A stretch of 14,291 nucleotides of DNA from JAZGDL01 sp036477795 (lineage in GTDB: Bacteria; Planctomycetota; Phycisphaerae; UBA1845): NCBI GenBank assembly GCA_036477795.1, contig JAZGDL010000246.1, forward strand, positions 1 to 14,291, written 5' to 3'. Both the position numbers and the translations under genes were made by a program. Under the pieces are notes generated by a model. The model had not been told where the DNA came from and did not search any database. It was given only the letters and a program-made list of their open reading frames with translations. Of the stretch, positions 6,538 through 13,998 are shown one piece after another. Position 1 is the stretch's first letter; every line of letters begins with the position of its first letter.

Positions 6538-7245
6538 TTAGCTGCGCCTCCGAACCACCACAAACAGACCCGATGCGATCAGCACGACGTTCGCGGGCTC
6601 AGGCACCGACGGATTCCCGCCGCCACCACCGCCACCACCACCCGACAACGTGATCGGACCATCCGGCGCGACGATGGAAAGTGCCAACGGTGCGGTCGAA
6701 ATATCAAAGAAGCCGGACCCGAACCGGGCGAATCCCTCGGTCAAGTCATTCGGTGTCATAGTCAATTCGATAATCGCGGCGCCAATGCTTACGGCGCTAA
6801 AATGGGCCGTCCCCAGAAGGACGTCGACGCCCTCAACGCCTCCGCTGAATGACAGGCCCACAATCCCGTCGCCGTCGGGAGTCGCCGACACACCAACGAA
6901 TCCCGAGGCTGGGTCGAAGCCGGTGTATGACAGATTCGCGTCGGCATCCAGATCAAAGCCGTATGCCACCAGCAGACTGGAGGTGCTGGCAAGAATATCG
7001 ACGTCAACAACATCGCCGGGGTTATAGGTATCCGTCGCCGTTTCCAGGCGGATGTCGATGACCTCGGCGCTCGCCGGACCGACCAAGATACAAAGCGACA
7101 TGAGCGCCGCACACAGCAGGCGACCACGCTGCGGAATAGTATGGTCGAAGGTCCAAGGTCGAAAGTCGAAGGTCCCCAGGTTCGGACCTTTGACCTTTGA
7201 CCTTCCGACCTTCGACCTTCCGATGCTGTTCATGGCAGATTTCAT
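6538..7245 (-). CDS. PEP-CTERM surface protein with a cohesin-like domain
   Basis: A 235-residue exported protein. The hydrophobic core of a signal peptide, RLLCAALMSLCILVGPASA, ends at a likely cleavage after Ala60. Before it, residues 8-35 are read from a repeat (7143-7221), so the n-region is unusually long. The mature part (about 61-200) begins EVIDIRLETATDTYNPGDVV and is beta-rich with Gly/Asp loops. Its opening and layout resemble cohesin or related Ig-like beta-sandwich modules, a similarity judged by eye. A Gly-rich linker (about 202-212) leads to the C-terminal sorting signal VPEPANVVLIASGLFVVV plus RRRS, the PEP-CTERM type recognised by exosortase, which implies cell-surface or extracellular fate. 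GAGGAG lies 7 nt before the ATG. The stop of the dockerin lipoprotein upstream is 15 bp away, so the two form an operon. Confidence 0.82.
   Translation of the reverse strand: MKSAMNSIGRSKVGRSKVKGPNLGTFDFRPWTFDHTIPQRGRLLCAALMSLCILVGPASAEVIDIRLETATDTYNPGDVVDVDILASTSSLLVAYGFDLDADANLSYTGFDPASGFVGVSATPDGDGIVGLSFSGGVEGVDVLLGTAHFSAVSIGAAIIELTMTPNDLTEGFARFGSGFFDISTAPLALSIVAPDGPITLSGGGGGGGGGNPSVPEPANVVLIASGLFVVVRRRS
7143..7221 (-). repeat. Family F: inverted GAAGGTC heptamer arrays inside the signal peptide
   Basis: Heptamers of the type GGTCGAA run on the left (7143-7175). Their complements (GACCTTC/GACCTTT) run on the right (7184-7221), around an 8-nt centre (7176-7183). The whole can fold as one long imperfect hairpin. 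It is translated without stops as residues 8-35 of the PEP-CTERM precursor. Confidence 0.88.
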
Positions 7246-7260
7246 TCGTACACTCCTCGA

Positions 7261-7716
7261 CTATTCGGCAGCAGCGGATGCGACCAGAGTAAGGAACATC
7301 TGAAAATCAATCAGCGTCACCACCCCGTCGCCATCCAGATCCGCGGAACTTTCCTCATCCTGTTCGGTGAAGTTCCCGAACTGTTGGCGAAACGTCGCGA
7401 TGTCCTCGTCGTCAATCAAACCATCCTGGTTCAAATCGGCGAACCCTTCCACCGGTGCTTCTCCAATCTCTTCAATCTCTTCGAGTTCCTCGATGGGCTC
7501 CGCTTCAAACTCGCCCAGCGGGCGAATCAGCTCTTCGACAACCGGATCAACCGGATCGTCAATGAACCGTTCCTCCGGCGTTGCACTGTCGGAGAGTGTT
7601 TCGCGATCCAGCGGCATCGGCTGCAGAAAGCAGCCCATCACGCCGGCCACCACAACACAGCCGCCCAACGACGCAATCGAGCGAATCAGCCTTCGGCGGG
7701 ATCTTTCCTTCCCCAT
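7261..7716 (-). CDS. Dockerin-type lipoprotein
   Basis: A 151-residue protein. A basic N-terminus (KERSRRRLIR) and a hydrophobic run end in a lipobox-like VMGC with Cys29, so it is probably lipidated and anchored in a membrane. A very acidic linker (about 37-90, many Glu and Asp) follows. Two EF-hand loops lie at residues 94-105 (Asp94, Asn96, Asp98, Asp102, Asp105) and 126-137 (Asp126, Asp128, Asp130, Thr134, Asp137). Each is followed by a short helix, the layout of a type I dockerin. Dockerins bind cohesin modules with calcium. The gene directly downstream, 15 bp away, encodes a cohesin-like exported protein, which suggests a cognate pair. The start at 7716 has GGGAGG about 10 nt upstream. 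A family A palindrome lies 20 nt upstream of the start, in the leader. Confidence 0.85.
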   Translation of the reverse strand: MGKERSRRRLIRSIASLGGCVVVAGVMGCFLQPMPLDRETLSDSATPEERFIDDPVDPVVEELIRPLGEFEAEPIEELEEIEEIGEAPVEGFADLNQDGLIDDEDIATFRQQFGNFTEQDEESSADLDGDGVVTLIDFQMFLTLVASAAAE

Positions 7717-7736
7717 TTCTTTCTTTCCCTCCCACG

Positions 7737-7758
7737 CCCACGGGTTGCAACCCGTGGG
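7737..7758. repeat. Family A palindrome in the dockerin gene leader
   Basis: A perfect 22-bp palindrome with half-site CCCACGGGTTG, 20 nt before the start codon and just upstream of the ribosome binding site. It is identical in core to the copies inside the alpha-2-macroglobulin gene at 11747 and 12209. Confidence 0.92.
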
Positions 7759-7854
7759 AGAACCCGCTCCACCAACTGCTTACCACTTTGACCAAATAGT
7801 AGGCAAGAAACCCCCGCGTTTCCGCGAAAAGCGCTATTGTTCTGCTGCAATGCT

Positions 7855-7878
7855 GTGCCGAGAATCCTTTCTCGGTAC
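7855..7878. repeat. Family C palindrome
   Basis: Arms GTGCCGAGAA and TTCTCGGTAC around TCCT. The core is the same as in other family C copies, with a third version of the outer stem that also pairs. Confidence 0.9.
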
Positions 7879-8060
7879 TTGACCCACTGGACCCACCAGC
7901 AGGTGAAGACGCCCGCCATTACCGGACCCGCACGCACAGCCAATACAGATTGGGGATTGGGGATTTCAGATTTGGGAACGCGGATGGTCGGTCTGCCGGT
8001 ACATTTGACCCTGGACCCTCATCCGATTGGTCCCCGGCGCGCCGGGGTACAAGCGAGTTC

Positions 8061-8126
8061 TGTAGCGCCACCCCTTGTGGGTGGCGCATTCACCAGACGG
8101 CGCCACCCACAAGGGGTGGCGCTACA
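8061..8126. repeat. Family H: head-to-head palindrome pair, possible terminator
   Basis: Arms 8061-8087 and 8100-8126 are perfectly complementary over 27 bp around a 12-nt loop. Each arm is itself a palindrome (GCGCCACCC / GGGTGGCGC around CTTGT). The DNA or RNA can thus form either one long hairpin or two small ones. It starts 28 nt past the alpha-2-macroglobulin stop codon on the minus strand, so it may also end that transcript. Confidence 0.9.
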
Positions 8127-8154
8127 CCGGTTGTCCTCCGTTGAATACGTACCA

Positions 8155-11100
8155 CTACGGGGCAATGGCCAGACGATGACTGGCTGAATTGGCCCGGACG
8201 TACGGTGAGTACATGGCCTCCAATCGCGTCGGCAGTGCGGCGAACACGCCCGGCGTTTCGCATCGCAGGCGATAAGTCGTGGTGTGCTGGCCCACGGGCA
8301 GGTAACTTGCGAAAAAGGCCACGTGCTCGTCTCGCAGCTCGATATTCGAGAAGACACCACCCCGATAATCGTATCCACTGTGCAGCTCAACGGGTTCGCA
8401 ACCCGCCGGCTTGGGGTCCTCCATCAGGATGTATTCGAACGCGCTGTGCGCCGTAATCTCCAATGTCACCTCAACCAGGTCACCGCTGCGCACAACCTCG
8501 CCGTCAGCGATCGGTTCACGATCGTAGTCGATGGCCCGATAGGACTGCTCCACGTACTTGCGCACCCGCGAATCCCAAACCCGCCGGGTCCGCTCCACTT
8601 CCTTCTCAATCAATCGCACGTAGCGGCGCTGCACCAACACATCAGCCCCAGCCGCTTCGATGGGATCTTCCTGCGTGTAGAAATCCACGTAGGTGGAATA
8701 GTAGAGGTTTCCCCGCCCTCGGCGCTCTATATGGATGCTGTGTTCGCCGGGGGTCAGGTGCCGCGGGGCGAAGATCATCCGCGTGTCGAAGGTCAGCACA
8801 TTCTCCGGGCTGATATGGAACGAGCGCTTCACCTTGTCGTCATACGTCACCGTCACCGTCATGTCCGCATCCAGCTCCTCCGACGTCTCCAGATAGTTCG
8901 CCAGGGCGTACACCGCAAAGGCCGTATCTTTCGTGGAGTGCCACCGGGCCCCCTGACGACTGCGCACCAGCCAGTTCACCGCGCCGACCACGTAGGGGTG
9001 ATCCGGCCTGATCGCCAGCAAAGCCCGCAACACCATGGCCGTCGACTCCAAGCCGTTGTCAAACCATCGGTAATATCCCGACGATCGCCCCCAGTGCACC
9101 GTCTGCGTCGCCTGGTCCACGTCCACGGTGTTGTACAGGTTGTCAATCACGATCCCGGCCCGCACCGAATCCCCCGCGGCCTGAAGCACCATCGCCAGCA
9201 TGGCCCGCGTGTAATCCGTCAGCCCGTCCCGGTTCTCGAACACCGCGTCGATGGCTCGCTGTACCTCGGTTCGCACCAAGTGCGACCGATCGTCCACGCT
9301 CAGCGCGTAGAGCATCCAAGCCCGCACGTTCGCATCATCCATCCAGCGACGCCCCGACCCGCCCGGAAGCCCACGGATTCGAATCCGTGGGTTTCGCGCC
9401 GGATCGACAATCGATCTCTTCAGAAACGCCGTACCGCGCTCGAGCATCGAACGGTCGAACTTCACCTTGCACCGCCCCGCCTCCGCCAGACCGTAAACCA
9501 CATAGGCGGTCATATACGGATCCGACGCCCCGCCCTGCCACCACCCCCACCCGCCGTCGCCGTTCTGCATTTCGGTCAGCCGGGCCAACCCCACGGATAC
9601 GATGTCGTTCAGCACCGCGTCGTTGAACACCGGGTGCCGGTTCCACCGCAGCGGGGGAGCTCCGTCCGACGATGCGTTTTCCCGCGCCCGCGAAGCCAAT
9701 TCACTGAGCTTTACGCCCAGCCTCTCCAGCGTGCTGCGGGCCATCACCGCCGGCAGGAACCGGCTCATGGTCTGCTCGGTGCAGCCGTAGGGGTAGTCCA
9801 ACAGGTAGGGCACCGCGTCCAGCATCACACCCGCTATCGTCGGATTGAGGTGAACCTCCAGAATCGGCGTGTTCGGGTCCATCTGCTGCGGCAGTGTGAA
9901 GTGGATCGTCTCGCTGGCCAACGAGGTGGTCCGCACGGCGGACCCTACAGTCGCGTCATCACGGATGACTCCGCTTTGCACCAGTAGCTTGGGCGATCCG
10001 AAGGTTCTCACCGGCAAACTCCGCTCCATAGCGTCCGCCAGCACATCGGTGGCCACCGTCGCGGTGAAGGTCGCCGTGCCCATCCCGGTAGCGGTAACGT
10101 CAAAATCGATCGCCGCCTCGCTCCCGGAAGCCAGCGTCAGCTCCACCGTATGGGCGGTCACGTATTCCAGCACCTCGCCGTCTCGTTCAGCCTGACCGAC
10201 GGTAACCGGTCCGAAGGCATCCAGCGAAACACGAACGGTCTTGGCTGTATCCAGATCGTTCCTTGCAATGACAGTAACTTGGCACCGGTCGCGCTCGACC
10301 AGAAAGCGCGGCGTGTTCAATCGCGCAATGACGTCCTTGCGGGTGACGAAGTCGCGCGAGGTTTCACCGACCCGCGTTTCATCGTCAACTGCAATGGCGA
10401 TCAGCCGCCAGGTGGTCAACGAATCGGGAAACGTCAAATCAACAGATGCCCGCCCGTCGGCACCGGTATCCAGATGTCCGACCCACAGCACCGAGTCCGG
10501 AAACTCCCGCCGGATCTTCGCCGTGGCGAACTCAGGAGCCTTACCGCCACCGTCGGGGAGCATCCTGCTTGTCTTGGCCATCATCGTTGAAGGGGCCAAC
10601 GTATCGGCGAAGAACAGACTTCCCCCCACGGATGCAAACCCGGGCCCTATCCGCCTCCAGCCGAACGAGGCCACATCAAAACTCGTTTGCGTCCGAACCG
10701 TGTGCGGCCGGATCTTCCCGTAGAAATACTCCTGAATCTGCTCGCGGAAATCCTTCTGGATGTAGTACAAGCTGGCATCGACCATCATCAATGCCACGTC
10801 CGCGTCGACCGGCGCACCATCAGCGTCCATTGTCGTAACCACAAACCGTGCCTCTTGCCCCGGCAAGAACGTCCCTCCCTCTGTGCCTTCGTGCCTTCGT
10901 GCCTCCGTGCCTTCCTTCCCCTCCGTGCCTTCCTCAATTCCCACAGTCAAGAACCGATCCGTCGGCGGGACCACGACAGCCTGCATGTCCTGATAGACCT
11001 TGTTGTCGTGCACTACGGTAGCCGCCAGGTAAAAGTTCGGCTGGTGCATCCGCTCGACCGGCAGCTCCACCACCGTCCCGCCGCCGTGCAGGTCAAGTAT

Positions 11101-13983
11101 TCGCCAATCCAGCAGCTCATCCGCCTCCACCGTCAGCAGCACATGTGCATCTTCGAATCGTGTGTTGACCAGCACGCGAGCGGTGTCCCCCACTTCATAC
11201 ACATACTTGTCAAGCACCAGCTCCACGTCGCGATAGGCATAATGCCCATAGCGCCCGCCGCGCTTGGCGATCCACACGTCGCATTCACCGCTTACCTCCT
11301 CAACCGCAAAGCCCACGGATTGCAATCCGTGGGTTCCCCCCTCCGCAACAGCCGTCACCACAAACCGGAACCGCCCTTCATCCTCCGCCGTCCAACGAAA
11401 CCTGGCCTCGCTGGTGCGAGAATCCTTTCTCGCACCGGCGGATAGCGACTTTTCAGCGACCAGCTCCGCCGGCTCGAGAATAGCCTGGCGTGTGCCGTCC
11501 GGTTTCAGCGTCTCGCGCTTCACCAATCGATACACGCGCATCCGGCCCTCGAAGGCCACACCCTCCTCGTTAGGCCCGAAGGCCTCGACGTTTATCTGCA
11601 CGGTATCGCCCGGCTGATATAGATAGCGCTGCGGCTGCAGCCGAATCGTAAACGGCGCGCGCGTCACATTCACGCTGCCCGACCCGGTCACCGTTCGCCG
11701 CGCCGGATCGGTCACTTCGACGTCGATGATGTATCGGTAGCCCAAGCCCACGGGTTGCAACCCGTGGGCCGGCGTAAAGCGCAGGATGGCCGTCCCGTCC
11801 GCACCGGTAGTCAGCTCGCCACGTTCGATGAGCGACCGCGTCTGCATCCACGGTGCCCGGCAAAAAGCCGGCATCCGCGTTGCGGCATGCTGAAGCCACC
11901 AGCCCCCAAGCTGATCGAAATACCAGGGAAAAGGCCCCGGATACCTGATCGGCGGCAGCAGCGGTGTGCGGTGTACGGTGTATGAAACCGACGCCCCAGC
12001 GACGGGCGACCCGAAGTAATAGCGAGCCTCGATTCGCACGTCGACCGGCCCGCCAAACGCATAGCGCTGGTGCGAGAATCCTTTCTCGTACCCCTCAACC
12101 GTTACCTCGAACTCCGGTTTGCGGTATTCCTCGACCCGAAAGATGCCACCACGCCCCGGGTAAACCCGCCGGCCGTCAATCTCGACTTCCATGCGATAAA
12201 TGCCCAAGCCCACGGGTTGCAACCCGTGGGCCAGGTTAAAATCGCCCGACACCGTGCCGCGGGCATTGGTCGTAAGCGACCGCGACTCCACCACCTCTCC
12301 CTGCGGATCGTGCAGCGTCAGATCCACGCGCTTATGTACGACATTATCGTATTCGCCGTCGTCGTAGCGCCGCACGATCAGCTTGAAGTGAACCTGCTGA
12401 TCCGGCCGATACACCGGCCGATCGGTGAACGCATACAGGCGAAAGTCGTTGGGATGCCCCCACCAGTACCAGGAGAACGACGCGTTACAGATCGCAAAGT
12501 CAGCCCCGCGGCGTAGATACACCGCAGCCGCCCCGCCGCCCTGCTCGCTTCGCCGGACGGGGACCGTGTACATCCCCATCTCATCCGTCCGGCCCTCATA
12601 GTACGCGTATGTGCCGCGTGCCAGGCGCTCCTGCACCAGAACCGGCGCGTCCGCCGGCTGGCCCGTCAGCGAATCCACCGCCCAGACAAACGCCCCGTCC
12701 TTGCCCCCCTTGGAGACCGCAGCCAGTCGCGACACCAACAGCAGCGCCGATGTTCTTGTCTGCTGGCCCGCGAGGGGCCACTGTCTCGGTTGCCTGCCGG
12801 TGCTCGCGACCGCATCAGCTTCCGCGACAATGACGTAAGCTCCCGGATCCGAAATCGGCAACCGAGTCGGCTCGATCCGCTCCTCACGGGAGCTGTAGCG
12901 CTTGTGCTCGCCGGTATCCGGAATGTCCACCGTCCACTCCGCCGCAGGAGCTTTCTCCGACGTCCATTCGTCCAGCTTGCCGAAATGGCCGATCTCGCGG
13001 ATCAGCCTGAACAAATCGACGCGAAACGCCTTGAAACGCAGCTTGCCCACATTCCGCACGTCGAGGTCGATGCGGGCGTTCTCGCCGGGCAGGGCCACGC
13101 CCTCGATACCCAACCGGATAACAGGTGCCGTGATCCGCTGCATCGATTGCTCGGCGCGGCGGGCCGTGTTGGTGCCGGGATAGCGCAGGGTGACCCGCTG
13201 GTACTGCTCAACCGCGCCCACGTAGTCCTGACCATGACGCTCCAGGATTCGGCCGACTTCCATGTCAGCCTGCGGGGCTTCTTTAGTTGCCGGCCACTTT
13301 CGCACCAGCTCGCGGTACATCTCCAGAACACGACCGATGTCGCCGTCGACGCCAAGTCCGCGCTGCAGCAACGTGGCTTTGCGATACGTCGCCGCGGCGG
13401 CTTTTGCGTCAACGGAGGTCAGCCTGATACCGCGGTCAAACCACTGGACGGCGAATCGTTGTTGCAGCCGGCGCCCTGCGCGCCAGTCCGCCGGCGGCTC
13501 GATCCCAAGGTGCTCCGCGAGCTTCTCCCAGTCATTGAAAGAAATGAAAGCCCCCGCACATGCGACGGCCGCATCGGCGGCCGACTCGCGGTCTCCCACA
13601 GCCTGGTACAGATCCGACGCGGTTTCGTAATGTCTGATGGCCAGATGCCGGTGCCGACGACTTCTTAACGCCGCTTCAGCCAGAACGACGTGCAAGCCGG
13701 GACGCTGCCGCGCCGAAGGATGATCGGCAAACACCGCTTCCATCGCCGCGATGCCCTCCTCCAATCGCCGGAGCTTCAGCAGGCATTGGGCCCGCATGGC
13801 CTCCACCTCGAGCAGCTCCGGGGCAGCCACGTCGCCTGACAGGCAGCGCTCCAACCCATCCAGCGCAACCTTGTAGTTGTGCAGTTCGAACTGCCGCCGG
13901 GCCACATCCAACTCGTCGCCCGTGTCGGCGGGACCGCGCGCCAGCAGCAGCATGACGCCGATCGCAATCTGACCCACGATCAT
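8155..13983 (-). CDS. Large bacterial alpha-2-macroglobulin with N-terminal TPR-like region
   Basis: A protease-trapping protein of 1942 residues. A hydrophobic N-terminus (IVGQIAIGVMLLLA) suggests export, with no lipobox Cys. Residues about 24-265 form helical TPR-like repeats, an addition to the usual family plan. Macroglobulin domains follow, with DFRLYAFTDRPVYRPDQQVH near 510-530 and RYLYQPGDTVQINVEAFGP in a later one. A segment near 1130-1170 (Met/Ala/Gly-rich, after the MVDASLYY region) may be the bait. SVLWVGHLDTGADGRA and FPDSLTTWRLIAIAVDDETR begin the ANA-like part. The thioester motif CTEQ is intact (Cys1401 to Gln1404) in YPYGCTEQTMSRFLPA. The thioester domain follows (NGDGGWGWWQGG) and then a receptor-binding-like C-terminus. 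The start has GGAG 9 nt upstream. No pbpC neighbour is visible. Eight repeat elements are read in frame within it (listed separately). Confidence 0.93.
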   Translation of the reverse strand: MIVGQIAIGVMLLLARGPADTGDELDVARRQFELHNYKVALDGLERCLSGDVAAPELLEVEAMRAQCLLKLRRLEEGIAAMEAVFADHPSARQRPGLHVVLAEAALRSRRHRHLAIRHYETASDLYQAVGDRESAADAAVACAGAFISFNDWEKLAEHLGIEPPADWRAGRRLQQRFAVQWFDRGIRLTSVDAKAAAATYRKATLLQRGLGVDGDIGRVLEMYRELVRKWPATKEAPQADMEVGRILERHGQDYVGAVEQYQRVTLRYPGTNTARRAEQSMQRITAPVIRLGIEGVALPGENARIDLDVRNVGKLRFKAFRVDLFRLIREIGHFGKLDEWTSEKAPAAEWTVDIPDTGEHKRYSSREERIEPTRLPISDPGAYVIVAEADAVASTGRQPRQWPLAGQQTRTSALLLVSRLAAVSKGGKDGAFVWAVDSLTGQPADAPVLVQERLARGTYAYYEGRTDEMGMYTVPVRRSEQGGGAAAVYLRRGADFAICNASFSWYWWGHPNDFRLYAFTDRPVYRPDQQVHFKLIVRRYDDGEYDNVVHKRVDLTLHDPQGEVVESRSLTTNARGTVSGDFNLAHGLQPVGLGIYRMEVEIDGRRVYPGRGGIFRVEEYRKPEFEVTVEGYEKGFSHQRYAFGGPVDVRIEARYYFGSPVAGASVSYTVHRTPLLPPIRYPGPFPWYFDQLGGWWLQHAATRMPAFCRAPWMQTRSLIERGELTTGADGTAILRFTPAHGLQPVGLGYRYIIDVEVTDPARRTVTGSGSVNVTRAPFTIRLQPQRYLYQPGDTVQINVEAFGPNEEGVAFEGRMRVYRLVKRETLKPDGTRQAILEPAELVAEKSLSAGARKDSRTSEARFRWTAEDEGRFRFVVTAVAEGGTHGLQSVGFAVEEVSGECDVWIAKRGGRYGHYAYRDVELVLDKYVYEVGDTARVLVNTRFEDAHVLLTVEADELLDWRILDLHGGGTVVELPVERMHQPNFYLAATVVHDNKVYQDMQAVVVPPTDRFLTVGIEEGTEGKEGTEARRHEGTEGGTFLPGQEARFVVTTMDADGAPVDADVALMMVDASLYYIQKDFREQIQEYFYGKIRPHTVRTQTSFDVASFGWRRIGPGFASVGGSLFFADTLAPSTMMAKTSRMLPDGGGKAPEFATAKIRREFPDSVLWVGHLDTGADGRASVDLTFPDSLTTWRLIAIAVDDETRVGETSRDFVTRKDVIARLNTPRFLVERDRCQVTVIARNDLDTAKTVRVSLDAFGPVTVGQAERDGEVLEYVTAHTVELTLASGSEAAIDFDVTATGMGTATFTATVATDVLADAMERSLPVRTFGSPKLLVQSGVIRDDATVGSAVRTTSLASETIHFTLPQQMDPNTPILEVHLNPTIAGVMLDAVPYLLDYPYGCTEQTMSRFLPAVMARSTLERLGVKLSELASRARENASSDGAPPLRWNRHPVFNDAVLNDIVSVGLARLTEMQNGDGGWGWWQGGASDPYMTAYVVYGLAEAGRCKVKFDRSMLERGTAFLKRSIVDPARNPRIRIRGLPGGSGRRWMDDANVRAWMLYALSVDDRSHLVRTEVQRAIDAVFENRDGLTDYTRAMLAMVLQAAGDSVRAGIVIDNLYNTVDVDQATQTVHWGRSSGYYRWFDNGLESTAMVLRALLAIRPDHPYVVGAVNWLVRSRQGARWHSTKDTAFAVYALANYLETSEELDADMTVTVTYDDKVKRSFHISPENVLTFDTRMIFAPRHLTPGEHSIHIERRGRGNLYYSTYVDFYTQEDPIEAAGADVLVQRRYVRLIEKEVERTRRVWDSRVRKYVEQSYRAIDYDREPIADGEVVRSGDLVEVTLEITAHSAFEYILMEDPKPAGCEPVELHSGYDYRGGVFSNIELRDEHVAFFASYLPVGQHTTTYRLRCETPGVFAALPTRLEAMYSPYVRANSASHRLAIAP
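9370..9391 (-). repeat. Family A/B palindrome in the thioester domain
   Basis: Half-site CCCACGGATTC, identical in core and near flanks to 1640-1661. It is read as NPRIRIRG (about residues 1530-1538), between KRSIVDPA and a Gly-rich stretch before WMDDANVRAWML. Confidence 0.92.
9925..9949 (-). repeat. Family D palindrome inside the alpha-2-macroglobulin gene
   Basis: The GGTCCGC-ACG-GCGGACC core with CTACA on the right, matching 6457 and 6511. It is read as VGSAVRTT (about residues 1345-1353). Of its six frames only one contains a stop (TAG at the edge), and that frame is not used. Confidence 0.92.
10874..10934 (-). repeat. Family E octanucleotide repeat inside the alpha-2-macroglobulin gene
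   Basis: Units of TGCCTTCG/TGCCTCCG on the plus strand. On the coding strand it reads EGTEGKEGTEARRHEGTEGG (about residues 1017-1037), sharing EGTEARRHEG with the alaS insert. It sits in a linker before a macroglobulin domain (ARFVVTTMDADGAP). Confidence 0.92.
11312..11333 (-). repeat. Family A palindrome, GGATTG variant
   Basis: Half-site CCCACGGATTG. It differs from the other family A copies by one G-to-A change and the mirrored C-to-T change, so the palindrome stays perfect. It is read as HGLQSVG (about residues 884-891). Confidence 0.92.
11413..11436 (-). repeat. Family C palindrome inside the alpha-2-macroglobulin gene
   Basis: Arms GGTGCGAGAA and TTCTCGCACC around TCCT. The coding strand reads GARKDSRT (about residues 850-857), in a loop before the strand EARFRWTAEDEG. 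Confidence 0.92.
11747..11768 (-). repeat. Family A palindrome inside the alpha-2-macroglobulin gene
   Basis: Half-site CCCACGGGTTG, preceded by CCCAAG and followed by CC, the same flanks as at 12209. It is read as HGLQPVGLG (about residues 739-747), between FTPA and YRYIIDVEVTD. Confidence 0.93.
12069..12092 (-). repeat. Family C palindrome, read in a different frame
   Basis: Arms GGTGCGAGAA and TTCTCGTACC. One G-T mismatch would be a G-U pair in one RNA strand. The coding strand reads YEKGFSHQ (about residues 631-639), not ARKDSRT as in the copy at 11413. Confidence 0.9.
12209..12230 (-). repeat. Family A palindrome inside the alpha-2-macroglobulin gene
   Basis: Half-site CCCACGGGTTG with the left flank CCCAAG shared with 11747. 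It is read as HGLQPVGLG (about residues 585-593), between GDFNLA and IYRMEVEIDG. Confidence 0.93.
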
Positions 13984-13998
13984 GATCTTTCACTCCGA

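Larger units (their letters stand above)
7759..8154. other. Intergenic region holding several repeats
   Basis: There is no convincing gene. Besides the elements listed separately, it holds a purine-rich run of GATTGGG-type units (7948-7977) and a perfect 16-bp palindrome CCCCGGCGCGCCGGGG (8032-8047). The run resembles tandem-repeat families found between genes in other GC-rich genomes. The promoter of the dockerin unit should lie in the left part, but no clear -35/-10 pair stood out. Confidence 0.6.

Noticed and set aside
8389..8410. A degenerate family A copy near the 3' end of the alpha-2-macroglobulin gene
   Set aside because: Only CGGGTT/AACCCG around CGC is shared, and the outer stem is missing, so a chance short palindrome is as likely.
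8284..9987. A long open frame of 567 codons on the plus strand
   Set aside because: It is antisense to the alpha-2-macroglobulin gene. Its translation is rich in His, Arg and Pro with no recognisable motif, while the minus strand encodes a clear family with its thioester motif.
13676..13993. Alternative start for the alpha-2-macroglobulin region at 13993 in another frame
   Set aside because: This 105-codon frame overlaps the real gene in a shifted phase and ends quickly. The TPR-like sequence continues only in the 13983 frame, which has its own GGAG.
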